Shown: positions 1 through 7,349, counted from the stretch's first letter. The stretch: 9,603 nt of DNA from JBELMB01 sp042088665 (GCA_042088665.1 JBELMB010000194.1:1-9603); one strand, 5' to 3'. Program-made: numbers and translations. The notes: generated by a model from the letters alone, not told the origin.

Positions 1-1536
1 GGAGACCCGTTCCGCGTGAAAGCCATAGGCCTTTGCGAGTGCGACAAAATCCGGATTGACCACATCTGTTCCGGAGACCCGTTCCGGGTAGTTGCGCTCC
101 TGATGGGCGCGGATCGTGCCGTACATGCCGTTGTTGAGGATCAGCACGATGGGTCGTGCGCCTTCCTGCGCGGCGGTGGCCAGTTCCTGGCCGTTCATCT
201 GGAAATCGCCGTCGCCGGCAAAGCAGATCACGCGGCGCTCGGGGGCGGCGATGCAGGCTGCGATGGCTGCAGGCACGCCGTAGCCCATGGCCCCGGCCTG
301 TGGCGCCAGAAGGCGCGCGCGCGGCCCGTATTTGAAGAACTTGTTGGGCCAGACCGTGAAATTTCCCGCGCCATTGGTCACGATGACATCCTCGGGCAAC
401 ACGTCCTGCAAGTGGGCGGTGACCTTGCCCATGTCCACCGGGCTGGGTTGATCGCCAAGGATCAGGCCATCCTCCCATGCGCGACGTGCCTCGGCGCGCC
501 AATTGGCCCAATCGCCCTGCACCGGGGTCAGTGCCTGCACAAAGGCGTTGGGCCCGGCCTGCACGCCGAGTTCCGGCTGGTAGACCTTGCCCAGTTCGGC
601 CTCTGACCCGTGCACGTGGATCAGCCGCTGCACAGGCACTGGCACATTCAACAGCTGCCAGCCATCGGTGGAGTTCTCGCCAAAGCGGTTGTTGATCGCG
701 AGGATCATGTCCGCATCGGTCATCAGTCGGCGCACCGCGGGCGTCATACCCACCCCGGCCTCGCCGCAAAAGCAGCGCGAGAAGTTGTCGAACTGGTCCT
801 GGTAGCGAAAGACCGAGACCACGGGGATGTCAGAGGCTTCGGCGAAATGTTGCAACGCGGCAGAGCCTTCCTCAGTCCAGTTGCAGCCACCGTAGAGGAT
901 CAGGGGGCGCCTTGCCTCTGCCAGCAGGGCCTCTACGCGTGCCAGGGTCGGGGGTGTGGGGGCTGGTTCGGGATAGCTTGCCGGTCCGGTCAGGGGGGCG
1001 ACATGCGCCATGTCGGACGCCTCGCCCGTATCGCCCGAAATCATGTCCTCCGGCAGCGCGATGACCACCGGGCCGGGGCGGCCCGTGGTGGCGGTCTTCC
1101 ATGCGCGTGCGAGGATCTCGGGGATGCGTGCGGCATCGTCGATCTCGACCGCCCATTTGGCCATGGTGCCAAAAACCGCCCGGTAGTCGACTTCCTGAAA
1201 GGCTTCGCGCCCGCGCATGTGACGGCCGATCTGTCCGACCAGCAGGATCATTGGCGCGCTGTCCTGCATCGCCGTATGCACCCCGATCGAGGCATTGGTG
1301 CTGCCGGGGCCGCGCGTCACGAGGCAGAGACCCGGTTGGCCGGTCAGTTTGCCCCAGGCCGCCGCCATGAAACCCGCACCACCTTCGTTGCGGCAATTGA
1401 CAAAGTCGAGCTTGCCATCCGTGTCGTGCAGCGCGTCCAGCACCGAAAGAAAGCTCTCGCCCGGCACGCCAAAGGCCTTGGTCGCGCCAAGCGCCACAAG
1501 GCACTCCACCAGCAGATGTCCCGCGTGTCGTGTCAT
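1..1536 (-). CDS. Acetolactate-synthase-like thiamine-diphosphate enzyme (3' end outside window)
   Basis: This is an open minus-strand frame of 512 codons from an ATG at 1536 to the window edge. It is a ThDP-dependent enzyme of the acetolactate synthase/pyruvate decarboxylase superfamily. The N-terminal pyrimidine-binding domain (about residues 1-170) has GVPGES at 23-28 and Glu51 in NEGGAGF, the position of the cofactor-activating Glu. A central domain follows, then the pyrophosphate-binding domain from about 375, with GDGDF at 441-445 and NN at 468-469 as the metal/diphosphate motif. Family members run to about 550 residues, so only the last few tens should be missing. The start has an AGGAG-type ribosome site at 1546-1551. 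No IlvH-like regulatory subunit is visible. The superfamily condenses or decarboxylates 2-oxoacids in the cytoplasm, but the substrate here cannot be assigned. It diverges from the cytochrome c gene, so a functional link is possible but unproven. Confidence 0.93.
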   Translation of the reverse strand, partial: MTRHAGHLLVECLVALGATKAFGVPGESFLSVLDALHDTDGKLDFVNCRNEGGAGFMAAAWGKLTGQPGLCLVTRGPGSTNASIGVHTAMQDSAPMILLVGQIGRHMRGREAFQEVDYRAVFGTMAKWAVEIDDAARIPEILARAWKTATTGRPGPVVIALPEDMISGDTGEASDMAHVAPLTGPASYPEPAPTPPTLARVEALLAEARRPLILYGGCNWTEEGSAALQHFAEASDIPVVSVFRYQDQFDNFSRCFCGEAGVGMTPAVRRLMTDADMILAINNRFGENSTDGWQLLNVPVPVQRLIHVHGSEAELGKVYQPELGVQAGPNAFVQALTPVQGDWANWRAEARRAWEDGLILGDQPSPVDMGKVTAHLQDVLPEDVIVTNGAGNFTVWPNKFFKYGPRARLLAPQAGAMGYGVPAAIAACIAAPERRVICFAGDGDFQMNGQELATAAQEGARPIVLILNNGMYGTIRAHQERNYPERVSGTDVVNPDFVALAKAYGFHAERVS

Positions 1537-1561
1537 GGCCCTTGCTCTCCTGTTGTTTTGC

Positions 1562-1580
1562 GCATGGCGACCTGCCATGC
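1562..1580. promoter_or_regulatory. 7-bp dyad upstream of the ThDP enzyme gene
   Basis: The perfect inverted repeat GCATGGC-gacct-GCCATGC lies 26 to 44 bases upstream of the ThDP enzyme start. It could be an operator for a dimeric regulator or a hairpin in the minus-strand leader just ahead of the ribosome site. The symmetry is seen directly; the role is inference, and 7-bp arms can arise by chance in GC-rich DNA. Confidence 0.3.
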
Positions 1581-1754
1581 AGTCAGATCATGCCGCAGGT
1601 GCCGGGCGGCGGAAATGCCGAAAACGCCCCGCTGGCAGAGTTTGCGCGCCGACCGTGGGCATCGCGCTCAGCGCATTGCATTTTTTCCTCGAATGGAGAG
1701 ACATTCCGTGCATTCTTGCCGCAAGGGCCGGAGAAGCCCGGTAATTTGTCGACC

Positions 1755-1772
1755 CGGAGGGGCAGCCCTCCG
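1755..1772 (+). promoter_or_regulatory. Leader hairpin just before the cytochrome c ribosome site
   Basis: CGGAGGG (1755-1761) and CCCTCCG (1766-1772) form a perfect 7-bp GC-rich stem with a GCAG tetraloop. The stem ends seven bases before the AAGGAGG ribosome site. Its left arm contains GGAGG, itself Shine-Dalgarno-like, which the stem would hide, leaving only the true site open. That would help define the correct start. It could also protect the 5' end of the mRNA. The pairing is seen; the role is inferred. Confidence 0.4.
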
Positions 1773-1779
1773 ACACTTA

Positions 1780-1786
1780 AAGGAGG
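1780..1786 (+). promoter_or_regulatory. Strong ribosome binding site of the cytochrome c gene
   Basis: AAGGAGG sits five bases before the ATG at 1792 and is nearly perfectly complementary to the 16S rRNA 3' end. It decides the start: the same frame is open upstream to about 610, but that stretch is antisense to the ThDP enzyme gene and has no comparable site. Confidence 0.85.
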
Positions 1787-1791
1787 ATTTC

Positions 1792-2622
1792 ATGAAACGT
1801 TTTTCGAGCGTCGCCTGCGCGGTGGTTCTGGCCTTGCCGGCCTGGGCCGGGGATGTGGAGCGCGGTGCCTATCTGGTGGAAGGGCCTGCGGGGTGCGGCA
1901 ACTGTCACACGCCGCTTGGGCCGCAGGGCCCTGTGCAGGGAATGAATCTGGCGGGGCGTCTGGTCGAGGATCTGGAGGTCTTCACGGCCATAGCCCCGAA
2001 CCTGACGCCCGCGGGGCGCATCTCGGACTGGAGCGATGCGGAATTGGGCCGGGCCATCCGCGAAGGGATCCGCCCTGATGGCTCGTTGATCGGACCGCCC
2101 ATGCCGCAGATCCTTTACCGGGGGCTGTCGGATGATGATCTGTCGGCGATCGTGGCCTATCTGCGCACGCTGCCCGCGGTCGAGAACGATCCCGGCACAT
2201 CCACCTATCGCATTCCGCTGCCGCCCGCCTATGGTCCACCGATCACCAGCGTGGCAGCGGTGCCGCAAGGAGTGACGGTAGAGTACGGCGCCTATCTCGC
2301 CGGTCCGGTGGCGCATTGCATGGAATGCCACACCACGCCCGGCCCCCGCGGCCCGATGTTCGACACGCATTTCGGCGCCGGTGGATTCGAGTTCCACGGC
2401 CCCTGGGGGGTGTCAGTTGCGCCGAATATCACGTCGCACGAGGATGGTCTTGCCGGGTACACGGATAGTGAGATCAAGGACATGATCCTCGGCAAACGCC
2501 CGGATGGCGGGCCAATGCTGCCGCCCATGCCTTATGGCTACCTCGCGCAGACCACCGATGCCGATCTGGATGCCATGGTGCTGTACCTGCGCAGCCTGCC
2601 TCCGCTGCCGGATCCTTCGTGA
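1792..2622 (+). CDS. Exported diheme cytochrome c
   Basis: A 276-residue protein with two c-type heme sites, CGNCH at 35-39 and CMECH at 176-180. The N terminus is a Sec signal peptide: KR at 2-3, a hydrophobic stretch, and LPAWA before a likely cut after residue 19, giving a periplasmic protein. The two halves resemble each other. Each has heme motif, APN(L/I)T, a D/E-rich helix, RPDG, PPMP and a terminal YLR(T/S)LP. Met104 and Met246 in the PPMP motifs are plausible sixth ligands. This architecture is that of cytochrome subunits accepting electrons from periplasmic alcohol or aldehyde dehydrogenases, or of related diheme carriers. No dehydrogenase partner lies in the window, so the electron donor is unknown. 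There is no C-terminal membrane anchor. The neighbouring ThDP gene is divergent and the next gene converges on it, so it is probably transcribed alone. Confidence 0.95.
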   Translation: MKRFSSVACAVVLALPAWAGDVERGAYLVEGPAGCGNCHTPLGPQGPVQGMNLAGRLVEDLEVFTAIAPNLTPAGRISDWSDAELGRAIREGIRPDGSLIGPPMPQILYRGLSDDDLSAIVAYLRTLPAVENDPGTSTYRIPLPPAYGPPITSVAAVPQGVTVEYGAYLAGPVAHCMECHTTPGPRGPMFDTHFGAGGFEFHGPWGVSVAPNITSHEDGLAGYTDSEIKDMILGKRPDGGPMLPPMPYGYLAQTTDADLDAMVLYLRSLPPLPDPS

Positions 2623-2749
2623 CCATGCTGGCCCGCGCTTTTGTCTGACAGATGACAGGGGCGGGCCAGGCTCTTGCCCTTGCCGGAGGTGGTCCTGAGC
2701 CTCTGGCAAGCGGTTGCCGGTACCTCGCGACGTCTGACCGTTGTTCTGG
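2623..2749. other. Convergent gap with two stem-loops
   Basis: This 127-bp gap lies between the cytochrome stop and the end of the M81 pseudogene. CTGGCCCGC (2628-2636) pairs with GCGGGCCAG (2661-2669) around a 24-base loop. CTTGCCGGAGG (2679-2689) pairs with CCTCTGGCAAG (2700-2710) around a 10-base loop, with one G-U wobble. A shorter stem, CTGACC/GGTCAG (2734-2739 and 2748-2753), overlaps the M81 stop. The location suits two-way termination, but none is followed by a T run on either strand, so these are not classical intrinsic terminators. Rho-dependent ending or 3'-end protection is possible. Confidence 0.4.
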
Positions 2750-4350
2750 TCAGCCGGGGTCCGGTTTCGGCGCGCGCATTTCGGGCCCTTGGGGGCCAAG
2801 GCGCACGCCGCTCCGCAGGTGCTTGTAGGGGACGTCCGGCAAGTGACAGGCCAGCGCGTCGGGCGCTGCGACATTCAGGATGGCGCCCGCGATGGGGGCA
2901 AAATCCGCGCGGAAATGCACCGTAGATTTCACACATATGATCGGCGTCTGGGCGGGTTCCACGCCAAAATGACGCAAAAGCGCGAGGTCCAGACACTGGA
3001 TGCGGATGGAACTGACAAGGATGCGGATCGGGGGTACCGCGCCTTGGGGCGTGCTTTCCAGCGCCAGCAGACAGCTTGGGCCAAGGGTCGCCGTGGCGCC
3101 GCCGTAAACCTCCCCGGTGTAGTGGACCAATCCGTCACTCAGCTTGAGCACTTTGAATTGGCCAGCAACGGGCCCGTGGCCGGGGCGGGATTTGGCCCAT
3201 CTGCAGTTACGTCGTCACGTGACGAGGCCTCGGGCGGACTGAACCAGTCGCCGAACCGGCCTCCGACATGGCTTTGGACCACCGCGGCTTCGCCCGCTGC
3301 ATGTGCCGCCTGCGCAAGAGCCGGATCCCAGAAGATCCCCATGGCAACCCCTGGCGGGCGTGCTGCGATCACCGTCCGCAACAGATCTGTCGTTTCAGAC
3401 GTGCCGCCGGTGCCGGGGGTGCCCTGCACATCCGCCAGCACCACCGGATGGCGCGCGTGAAGGGCCTTGGCCTCTAGGAGCGCCTCGTCGGGGGTCAGCA
3501 GGCGGGTGTCGAAATCGGGTTCACGGGACAGGAGCAGACCCGGAACCTCGTCCGCCAGCGCCGCGGCCGCCTCTGGCGTATCCGCATAGGCCAGAATGGC
3601 GGGGCCGCAGTCGGGGATGTCCGCTGCGGTAAATCCCAGCGCCATGTCAACGAAGGCACCCGGCTTGGCAGAGCGTTCTTCGACAAGGTCATAGAGATCC
3701 CGGCAAGGGGCCAGATCCGTACATTGCGCATGCGTGGGAATGAGAAAGGGGCTTTGGCGAAACGCCGGACACAGACGCCCGCCGTCCAGCATGTGCAAAA
3801 GCGCGTCGATCGCCCGCGCGCCGGTGTCGGCCATGTCCAGATGTGGATAGGTGCGAAACACCGTGATGACGCTGGCCAATTCCACGAAATCGGCAGAGAT
3901 ACTGGCATGCAAGTCGAGGCTGACCGCGATGGGCAGGTCTGGGCCAAGGACGGCGCGCAGACGGCGCAGCATTTCGGCCTCGCCGTCAGGGTGGCTTTAG
4001 GTGACCATGGCGCCATGCAGATCAAGGTAGACAGCGTCCAGCGGCGCCTGCGCGCGCAGGCCGTCAAGGATCTGGCCGGTGATCGTGTCAAAGCCCTCAT
4101 CGGTGACTGCGTCGGACGGTTCGGCAGCGCACCACAGGACGGGCAGCGCTGTGACCCGCCCGCTGGCTTGGGCGGCGGCAAGCGCCCCGGCGATGGGTAT
4201 GTTCATGCCCGCCGTGCCGTGCACAACCTCTACGCCGGTCATCAGTGACGGCCAGCTGTCGGCCATCCGGAATTCGGCCAGCCCTGCGCGCCCCGGGGCC
4301 AAGGTGTTGGTTTCATGCTCGAAGCCGGCAAAGGCGATGCGTTACGCCAT
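2750..4350 (-). pseudogene. Broken M81-family (MlrC-like) metallopeptidase gene
   Basis: Joined across its lesions, this reads as a near full-length M81 peptidase, the family of the microcystin-pathway protein MlrC (DUF1485 plus MlrC C-terminal domain). Visible family signatures are HETNT at codons 12-16, LDLHGAM at 109-115, SLDLH at 144-148, YPHLDMADTG, PFLIP and, near the end, STVHFRADF and the HLRSGVRL tail. There are three lesions. A TAA at codon 3 (4342-4344) follows ATG GCG. A TAA at codon 118 (3997-3999) follows GAMVT, where relatives, as I remember them, carry Glu or a similar residue. Between 3197 and 3249 the frame must change by +2 or -1 to continue into the C-terminal domain. A restart at the TTG at 4302 would lose HETNT. 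No ribosome site precedes the ATG, which abuts a palindrome. The family hydrolyses small peptides or amides in the cytoplasm, with metal; this copy should be inactive. Confidence 0.9.
3212..3232. repeat. Two overlapping perfect palindromes at the M81 frame change
   Basis: TCGTCACGTGACGA (3212-3225) is a 14-bp perfect palindrome and CGAGGCCTCG (3223-3232) a 10-bp one; they share three bases. Just beyond, GGCGgACT (3233-3240) and AGTCGCC (3246-3252) form a bulged stem. All lie in or at the edge of the segment where the M81 frame is lost. This could be a remnant of a small insertion, or local rearrangement at a cruciform-prone site. The symmetry is directly visible; its origin is inference. Confidence 0.5.
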
Positions 4351-4390
4351 CACGGGATCCGCGCAGCCTTGGGCCTTGCGCAATCCCGTG
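4351..4390. repeat. 40-bp imperfect palindrome directly upstream of the M81 start codon
   Basis: CACGGGAT (4351-4358) pairs with ATCCCGTG (4383-4390). After a small internal loop (CC opposite A), GCGCA (4361-4365) pairs with TGCGC (4377-4381), leaving an 11-base loop. On the minus strand the stem ends at the base before ATG 4350, so it takes the place where a ribosome site should be. No T run follows on either strand, which argues against an intrinsic terminator. It may be a REP-like intergenic element or a structure shutting off translation of the M81 gene. Confidence 0.6.
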
Positions 4391-4411
4391 GCACCTCTGA
4401 GCCTTGACCCG

Positions 4412-5252
4412 TCACGCGGTCAACAGGATATCGCGCAGTCGCGCGGCCACCACATCCGGCTGATGCCGCACCATGGAGACATGCCCGAGGCCGGAGATCT
4501 CGTGGAACACCGCCTTGGGCGCGAGGTCAGAGACCACCTTGCACATCGCGGGCGCGGTCTGCACGTCTTCGGAAAAGCTGATCACATGCATCGGCACCGG
4601 GCAGGATTTCAGGCCCTCGCGGCAGTCAAAATCGAGACAGGCCTGCCATTGGTCGATCAGGTCCCTGGGGTCCCGGTTGGCAAAGCGCGTCGTATAGACG
4701 GGCTTGATCTCTGCCCAAAGCGCGGGGTCGTGCAGGGCCTTGGCGGGAAAGGCAAAAGCGGCGTAGTGCGGCGCAAGGAAGTCACCGGGCAGGGTGATCC
4801 CGGCCTTGCGGATGTCGATCTCGGACTGCATCCAGTCGAGGGTGAAGCCGTCGGTATAGGCGGCGGTGCCCATGGGAATGGCAAGGCGCACCTTGTCGGG
4901 GAAATCGATCGCCACCTGTTGCGTCACAAGCCCGCCCGGCGACAGACCCACGACGGCCGCCTTGCCCCCGCCAAAGGCATCGATCACCGCGGCGCAATCA
5001 CGCGCATAATCCGCCATGGTCCAAGGGGCAGGGGGATGTTGTCTCTCCGGCGCCGCGCGGGTCATAGGAAATGCAGCGAAAGCTGTCCCTCAGGCGGGCG
5101 AATTGCTGGGACTACCCTGCGGCGGTGTGATCGCCGCCGGGGATAAACACCGCGTCCGGCCCCGTGCCTTCGGTGACGACGCGCATGGTCACACCATTGG
5201 CGGTCAGCGAATGGGTTTCGGCCCCGGGGCCGAAGGCGGGAAAGGCACTGAT
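4412..5252 (-). pseudogene. Broken alpha/beta-hydrolase gene
   Basis: The joined reading is an alpha/beta hydrolase of about 279 residues, a normal length for the fold. The N-terminal part (5252 to about 5036) has an early strand, a PGGDH oxyanion-type loop and SYDPRGAGET. The C-terminal part, open from 5065 to 4412, has the nucleophile elbow GLSPGG (Ser codon at 4940-4942), an acidic residue in FSEDVQ and a His in GLGHVSM. Lesions: the codon at the expected start, seven bases after an AAGGAG site, is ATC rather than ATG. The codon at 5112-5114 is TAG where Trp is expected, before SQQFARL. One extra base, most simply in the G5 run at 5031-5035 (C5 on the coding strand), shifts the frame; with four Cs it reads GETTSPAPWTM. 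The open 217-codon stretch from 5065 lacks the first strands and oxyanion loop, so it should not be functional alone. It lies 41 bases behind CocE-1, in the same apparent operon. Confidence 0.88.
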
Positions 5253-5259
5253 GCGCGGG

Positions 5260-5265
5260 CTCCTT
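5260..5265 (-). promoter_or_regulatory. Ribosome site left without a start codon
   Basis: AAGGAG on the minus strand is followed after seven bases by ATC AGT GCC, in frame with the alpha/beta-hydrolase N terminus. The position is ideal for a start, so ATC is most simply a mutated ATG. A GTG three bases further opens a different, short frame. This marks the likely original start and adds a lesion to that pseudogene. Confidence 0.6.
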
Positions 5266-5280
5266 CAGACTTCAGACTTC
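5264..5280. repeat. Short 7-bp tandem repeat between CocE-1 and the broken hydrolase
   Basis: TTCAGAC occurs twice in a row, followed by TTC (about 2.4 units). It lies in the 41-bp spacer and overlaps the residual ribosome site. It looks like a small slippage duplication. No function is evident. Confidence 0.45.
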
Positions 5281-5293
5281 GATGTTTCGGGGG

Positions 5294-7318
5294 CTAGACA
5301 AGATCGCGCGGGATATCTTCGCGCCAACTGCGCTCTGTGACGATCCCCTCGGCATCCTCGGCGACCAGCCGGGCCTCGATGGCCCAACTATCGGCAAGAG
5401 CGCGCACTGTGACCTCGGTGCGGACCTCCGCATGCCAGTCGCCGCGGGCATAGGCCTTGCGCCAGCGGCACGTGCCGGTCGCGGAGTTGGGGTCGTCGGG
5501 ATGGATCGAAAAGCTGTCCGAAGAGGTGTAGTGCACCGTCATCCCGCTGTGCAGATGGGTCTCTGCCCCGGTGTCAGAGGCGTATTCGATGGTCTCGACG
5601 CCCGTCGCCTGATCGATGGTCCGCGTGCGGCTGTAGCTGCCTTCGCCCTGCTGTTCGGTCTCCAGCGGGGGCGCGCTTTCGGGGCGTTGGAATGGGGACA
5701 GATCTGCGTCCGAGGCGCGGGCAGGCCGCTGTGGCAGGTCAAGCCGCGCGTCGCTGACCGTCAGGGTCGCAGTGCATTGCGAGGGCCAGATCACCGGCCA
5801 GAACGCCGTGCCCAGCGACAGGCGGATCTTTTGTCCCTTGGCGATGCGCTGGCCGCAGACGTTCAGTTGCACGCTGACCGGCTGCGGCGTGCCGGGGGGC
5901 ATTGGCTCTGGCGTGGCGTGGCTGTTGCGGTGGGTCAGGTTCAGCACCCCGAACGTCAGCAAGGTGGCGCGGCCTTCGGCGTCCACTGCGCTGAGCGTGG
6001 CCACCAGATTGGCCTGCGGGACGTCGCTGGCGACCTGCACATGCAGCATCGGAAAGCCCAGCAGCTCGACGTCTTCTTCGAGAGGCGCGCTCTCGAACGC
6101 AGAGAGGCGGCCCTGCTCGTCATTCTGATCCAGCGGGCCATCTGCGCCAAGGCCATAGACGCACCAGACCCCCGCCGCCGACCCGGCGTTCTGCGGTGAG
6201 CACAGCGTCAGGCTTTGATCCGTGGCCGCCTCCGAGAGACCGTTTGGCCCCGCCGGATCAACATGCAGGCTGAGCACGTCGACGGCAGTGCCCTGCCAAT
6301 GCGGTTCTGCCACCCAACGGCCCTCGCGGTGCGCCCGGTAGGGGGCTGGTGGGGCCGGCTCCTGGACAAAGGCGCGCAGTTGTGGCTCGTCCATGATGCC
6401 GGTGTCCTTGCCCTTGAGATGCTGGTCCCACCAGCGCAGACATTCTTGCAAGAACCCGATCCGCGGCCCCGGCTGGGCGAAATGCGGGTATTTGTGCGCC
6501 CATGGGCCGACCAACCCCTTCTTGGGCCCGGGCAAATGGTCGAGCGTGCGAAACACGGCATTTGTGTATCCATCCGCCCAGCCGCCGACCATGTATACCG
6601 GCACGTCGATGTCGGCATAGTTTTCGCAGACCGATCCATGCGCGTAAAAGGCGTCCCGCCTCTGGTGGCGGAACCAGTCGAGCATCCACAGCCCGTTGTT
6701 GTCCAGCCGTTCGCGCCACATCTCGCGCCAGTTGTCACCGACGATCGCAGGGTCTGGCGGCGTGTTGCTGATGGAAAAGGCGGTGGCCCCCCAGTTCAGT
6801 TTGTCACACAGCACCGCGCCCCCCATGAAGTGGATGTCATCGGCGTAGCGGTCATCGGTCGAACACAGCGAAATCACCGCGCGAAGCGCCGGAGGGCGAC
6901 GTGCGGCGATCTGCAACCCGTTGAACCCACCCCATGAAATCCCGATCATCCCGACCTTGCCGCTGCACCACGGTTGCGCTGCGAGCCAGTCGAGGATGAC
7001 CATCGCGTCATCCTGTTCCTGTTTCAGGTATTCGCCCAGACAGACGCCGTCGCTGTCACCGGTACCGCGCATATCGACCCGGACCCCGGCGTAGCCATGC
7101 CCGGCGAAATAGGGATGCGTGAGCGCGTCGCGGGCGACGGTGCCGTCGCGCTTGCGATAGGGCAGGTATTCGAGGATGGCGGGGACCGGATCGTCCTCGG
7201 CATCTTCGGGCAGCCAGATGCGGGCGGCCAGCCGCGTCCCATCGGGCATCGGGATCCATGTGTTTTCAATCTCACGCGTCTTGCGCGGGAAGTCGGTGAT
7301 GACCGCGATATCGCTCAT
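5294..7318 (-). CDS. CocE/NonD-family hydrolase 1 (peptidase S15-like)
   Basis: A 674-residue cytoplasmic serine hydrolase of the CocE/NonD group, related to cocaine esterase, glutaryl-7-ACA acylase and X-Pro dipeptidyl peptidase. The alpha/beta-hydrolase core runs from about 17 to 310, starting with WIPMPDGTRLAARIWLP. It contains the nucleophile elbow GISWGG (Ser128), the acid in GGWADG (Asp249) and the His in GPWAHKYPH (His275). A cap region lies between. The second half (about 330-560) is the beta-sandwich typical of the family, with FWPVIWPS near 490. The last 100 or so residues extend beyond classic CocE, as in the neighbouring paralogue. No signal peptide is visible. The start at 7318 has AAAGGA six bases upstream; an ATG at 7323 is out of frame. 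It should cleave acyl, ester, amide or peptide bonds of small substrates, not predictable from sequence. It is the last intact gene before two broken ones downstream. Confidence 0.95.
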   Translation of the reverse strand: MSDIAVITDFPRKTREIENTWIPMPDGTRLAARIWLPEDAEDDPVPAILEYLPYRKRDGTVARDALTHPYFAGHGYAGVRVDMRGTGDSDGVCLGEYLKQEQDDAMVILDWLAAQPWCSGKVGMIGISWGGFNGLQIAARRPPALRAVISLCSTDDRYADDIHFMGGAVLCDKLNWGATAFSISNTPPDPAIVGDNWREMWRERLDNNGLWMLDWFRHQRRDAFYAHGSVCENYADIDVPVYMVGGWADGYTNAVFRTLDHLPGPKKGLVGPWAHKYPHFAQPGPRIGFLQECLRWWDQHLKGKDTGIMDEPQLRAFVQEPAPPAPYRAHREGRWVAEPHWQGTAVDVLSLHVDPAGPNGLSEAATDQSLTLCSPQNAGSAAGVWCVYGLGADGPLDQNDEQGRLSAFESAPLEEDVELLGFPMLHVQVASDVPQANLVATLSAVDAEGRATLLTFGVLNLTHRNSHATPEPMPPGTPQPVSVQLNVCGQRIAKGQKIRLSLGTAFWPVIWPSQCTATLTVSDARLDLPQRPARASDADLSPFQRPESAPPLETEQQGEGSYSRTRTIDQATGVETIEYASDTGAETHLHSGMTVHYTSSDSFSIHPDDPNSATGTCRWRKAYARGDWHAEVRTEVTVRALADSWAIEARLVAEDAEGIVTERSWREDIPRDLV

Positions 7319-7349
7319 GTCATGTCCTTTCCACTTGTGCTGATCCGGC

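Larger units (their letters stand above)
1537..1791. promoter_or_regulatory. Divergent intergenic region
   Basis: This 255-bp region separates the minus-strand ThDP enzyme from the plus-strand cytochrome c, so it must hold promoters for both or belong to longer transcripts. I see no convincing consensus pair. Weak plus-strand candidates are TTGCAT at 1676-1681, next to a T run, and a TAATTT hexamer at 1742-1747, but their spacing and partners are poor. Two short dyads, at 1562-1580 and 1755-1772, are listed separately. There is no RNA gene or credible small protein gene here. Confidence 0.5.

Noticed and set aside
610..1791. Long plus-strand open frame continuing upstream of the cytochrome c ATG
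   Set aside because: It is antisense to the ThDP enzyme gene. The signal peptide and the AAGGAGG ribosome site fix the start at 1792, and the upstream translation resembles no protein.
2628..2710. Intrinsic terminators in the convergent gap
   Set aside because: The stems are good but no T run follows on either strand, so they are recorded only as stem-loops.
3997..4302. Functional small protein starting at TTG 4302
   Set aside because: It is an internal fragment of the M81 N-terminal domain that lacks the HETNT motif and has no ribosome site.
3997..4344. Stop-codon recoding (TAA read as an amino acid) to rescue the M81 gene
   Set aside because: The gene also needs a frameshift near its 3' end, the neighbouring hydrolase is broken by TAG and an indel, and no recoding signal or selenocysteine-type context is visible.
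4412..5065. Intact 217-residue hydrolase starting at ATG 5065
   Set aside because: Its first dozen residues are the out-of-frame reading of the family DPRGAGE motif, and it lacks the first strands and oxyanion loop. There is no ribosome site at 5065.
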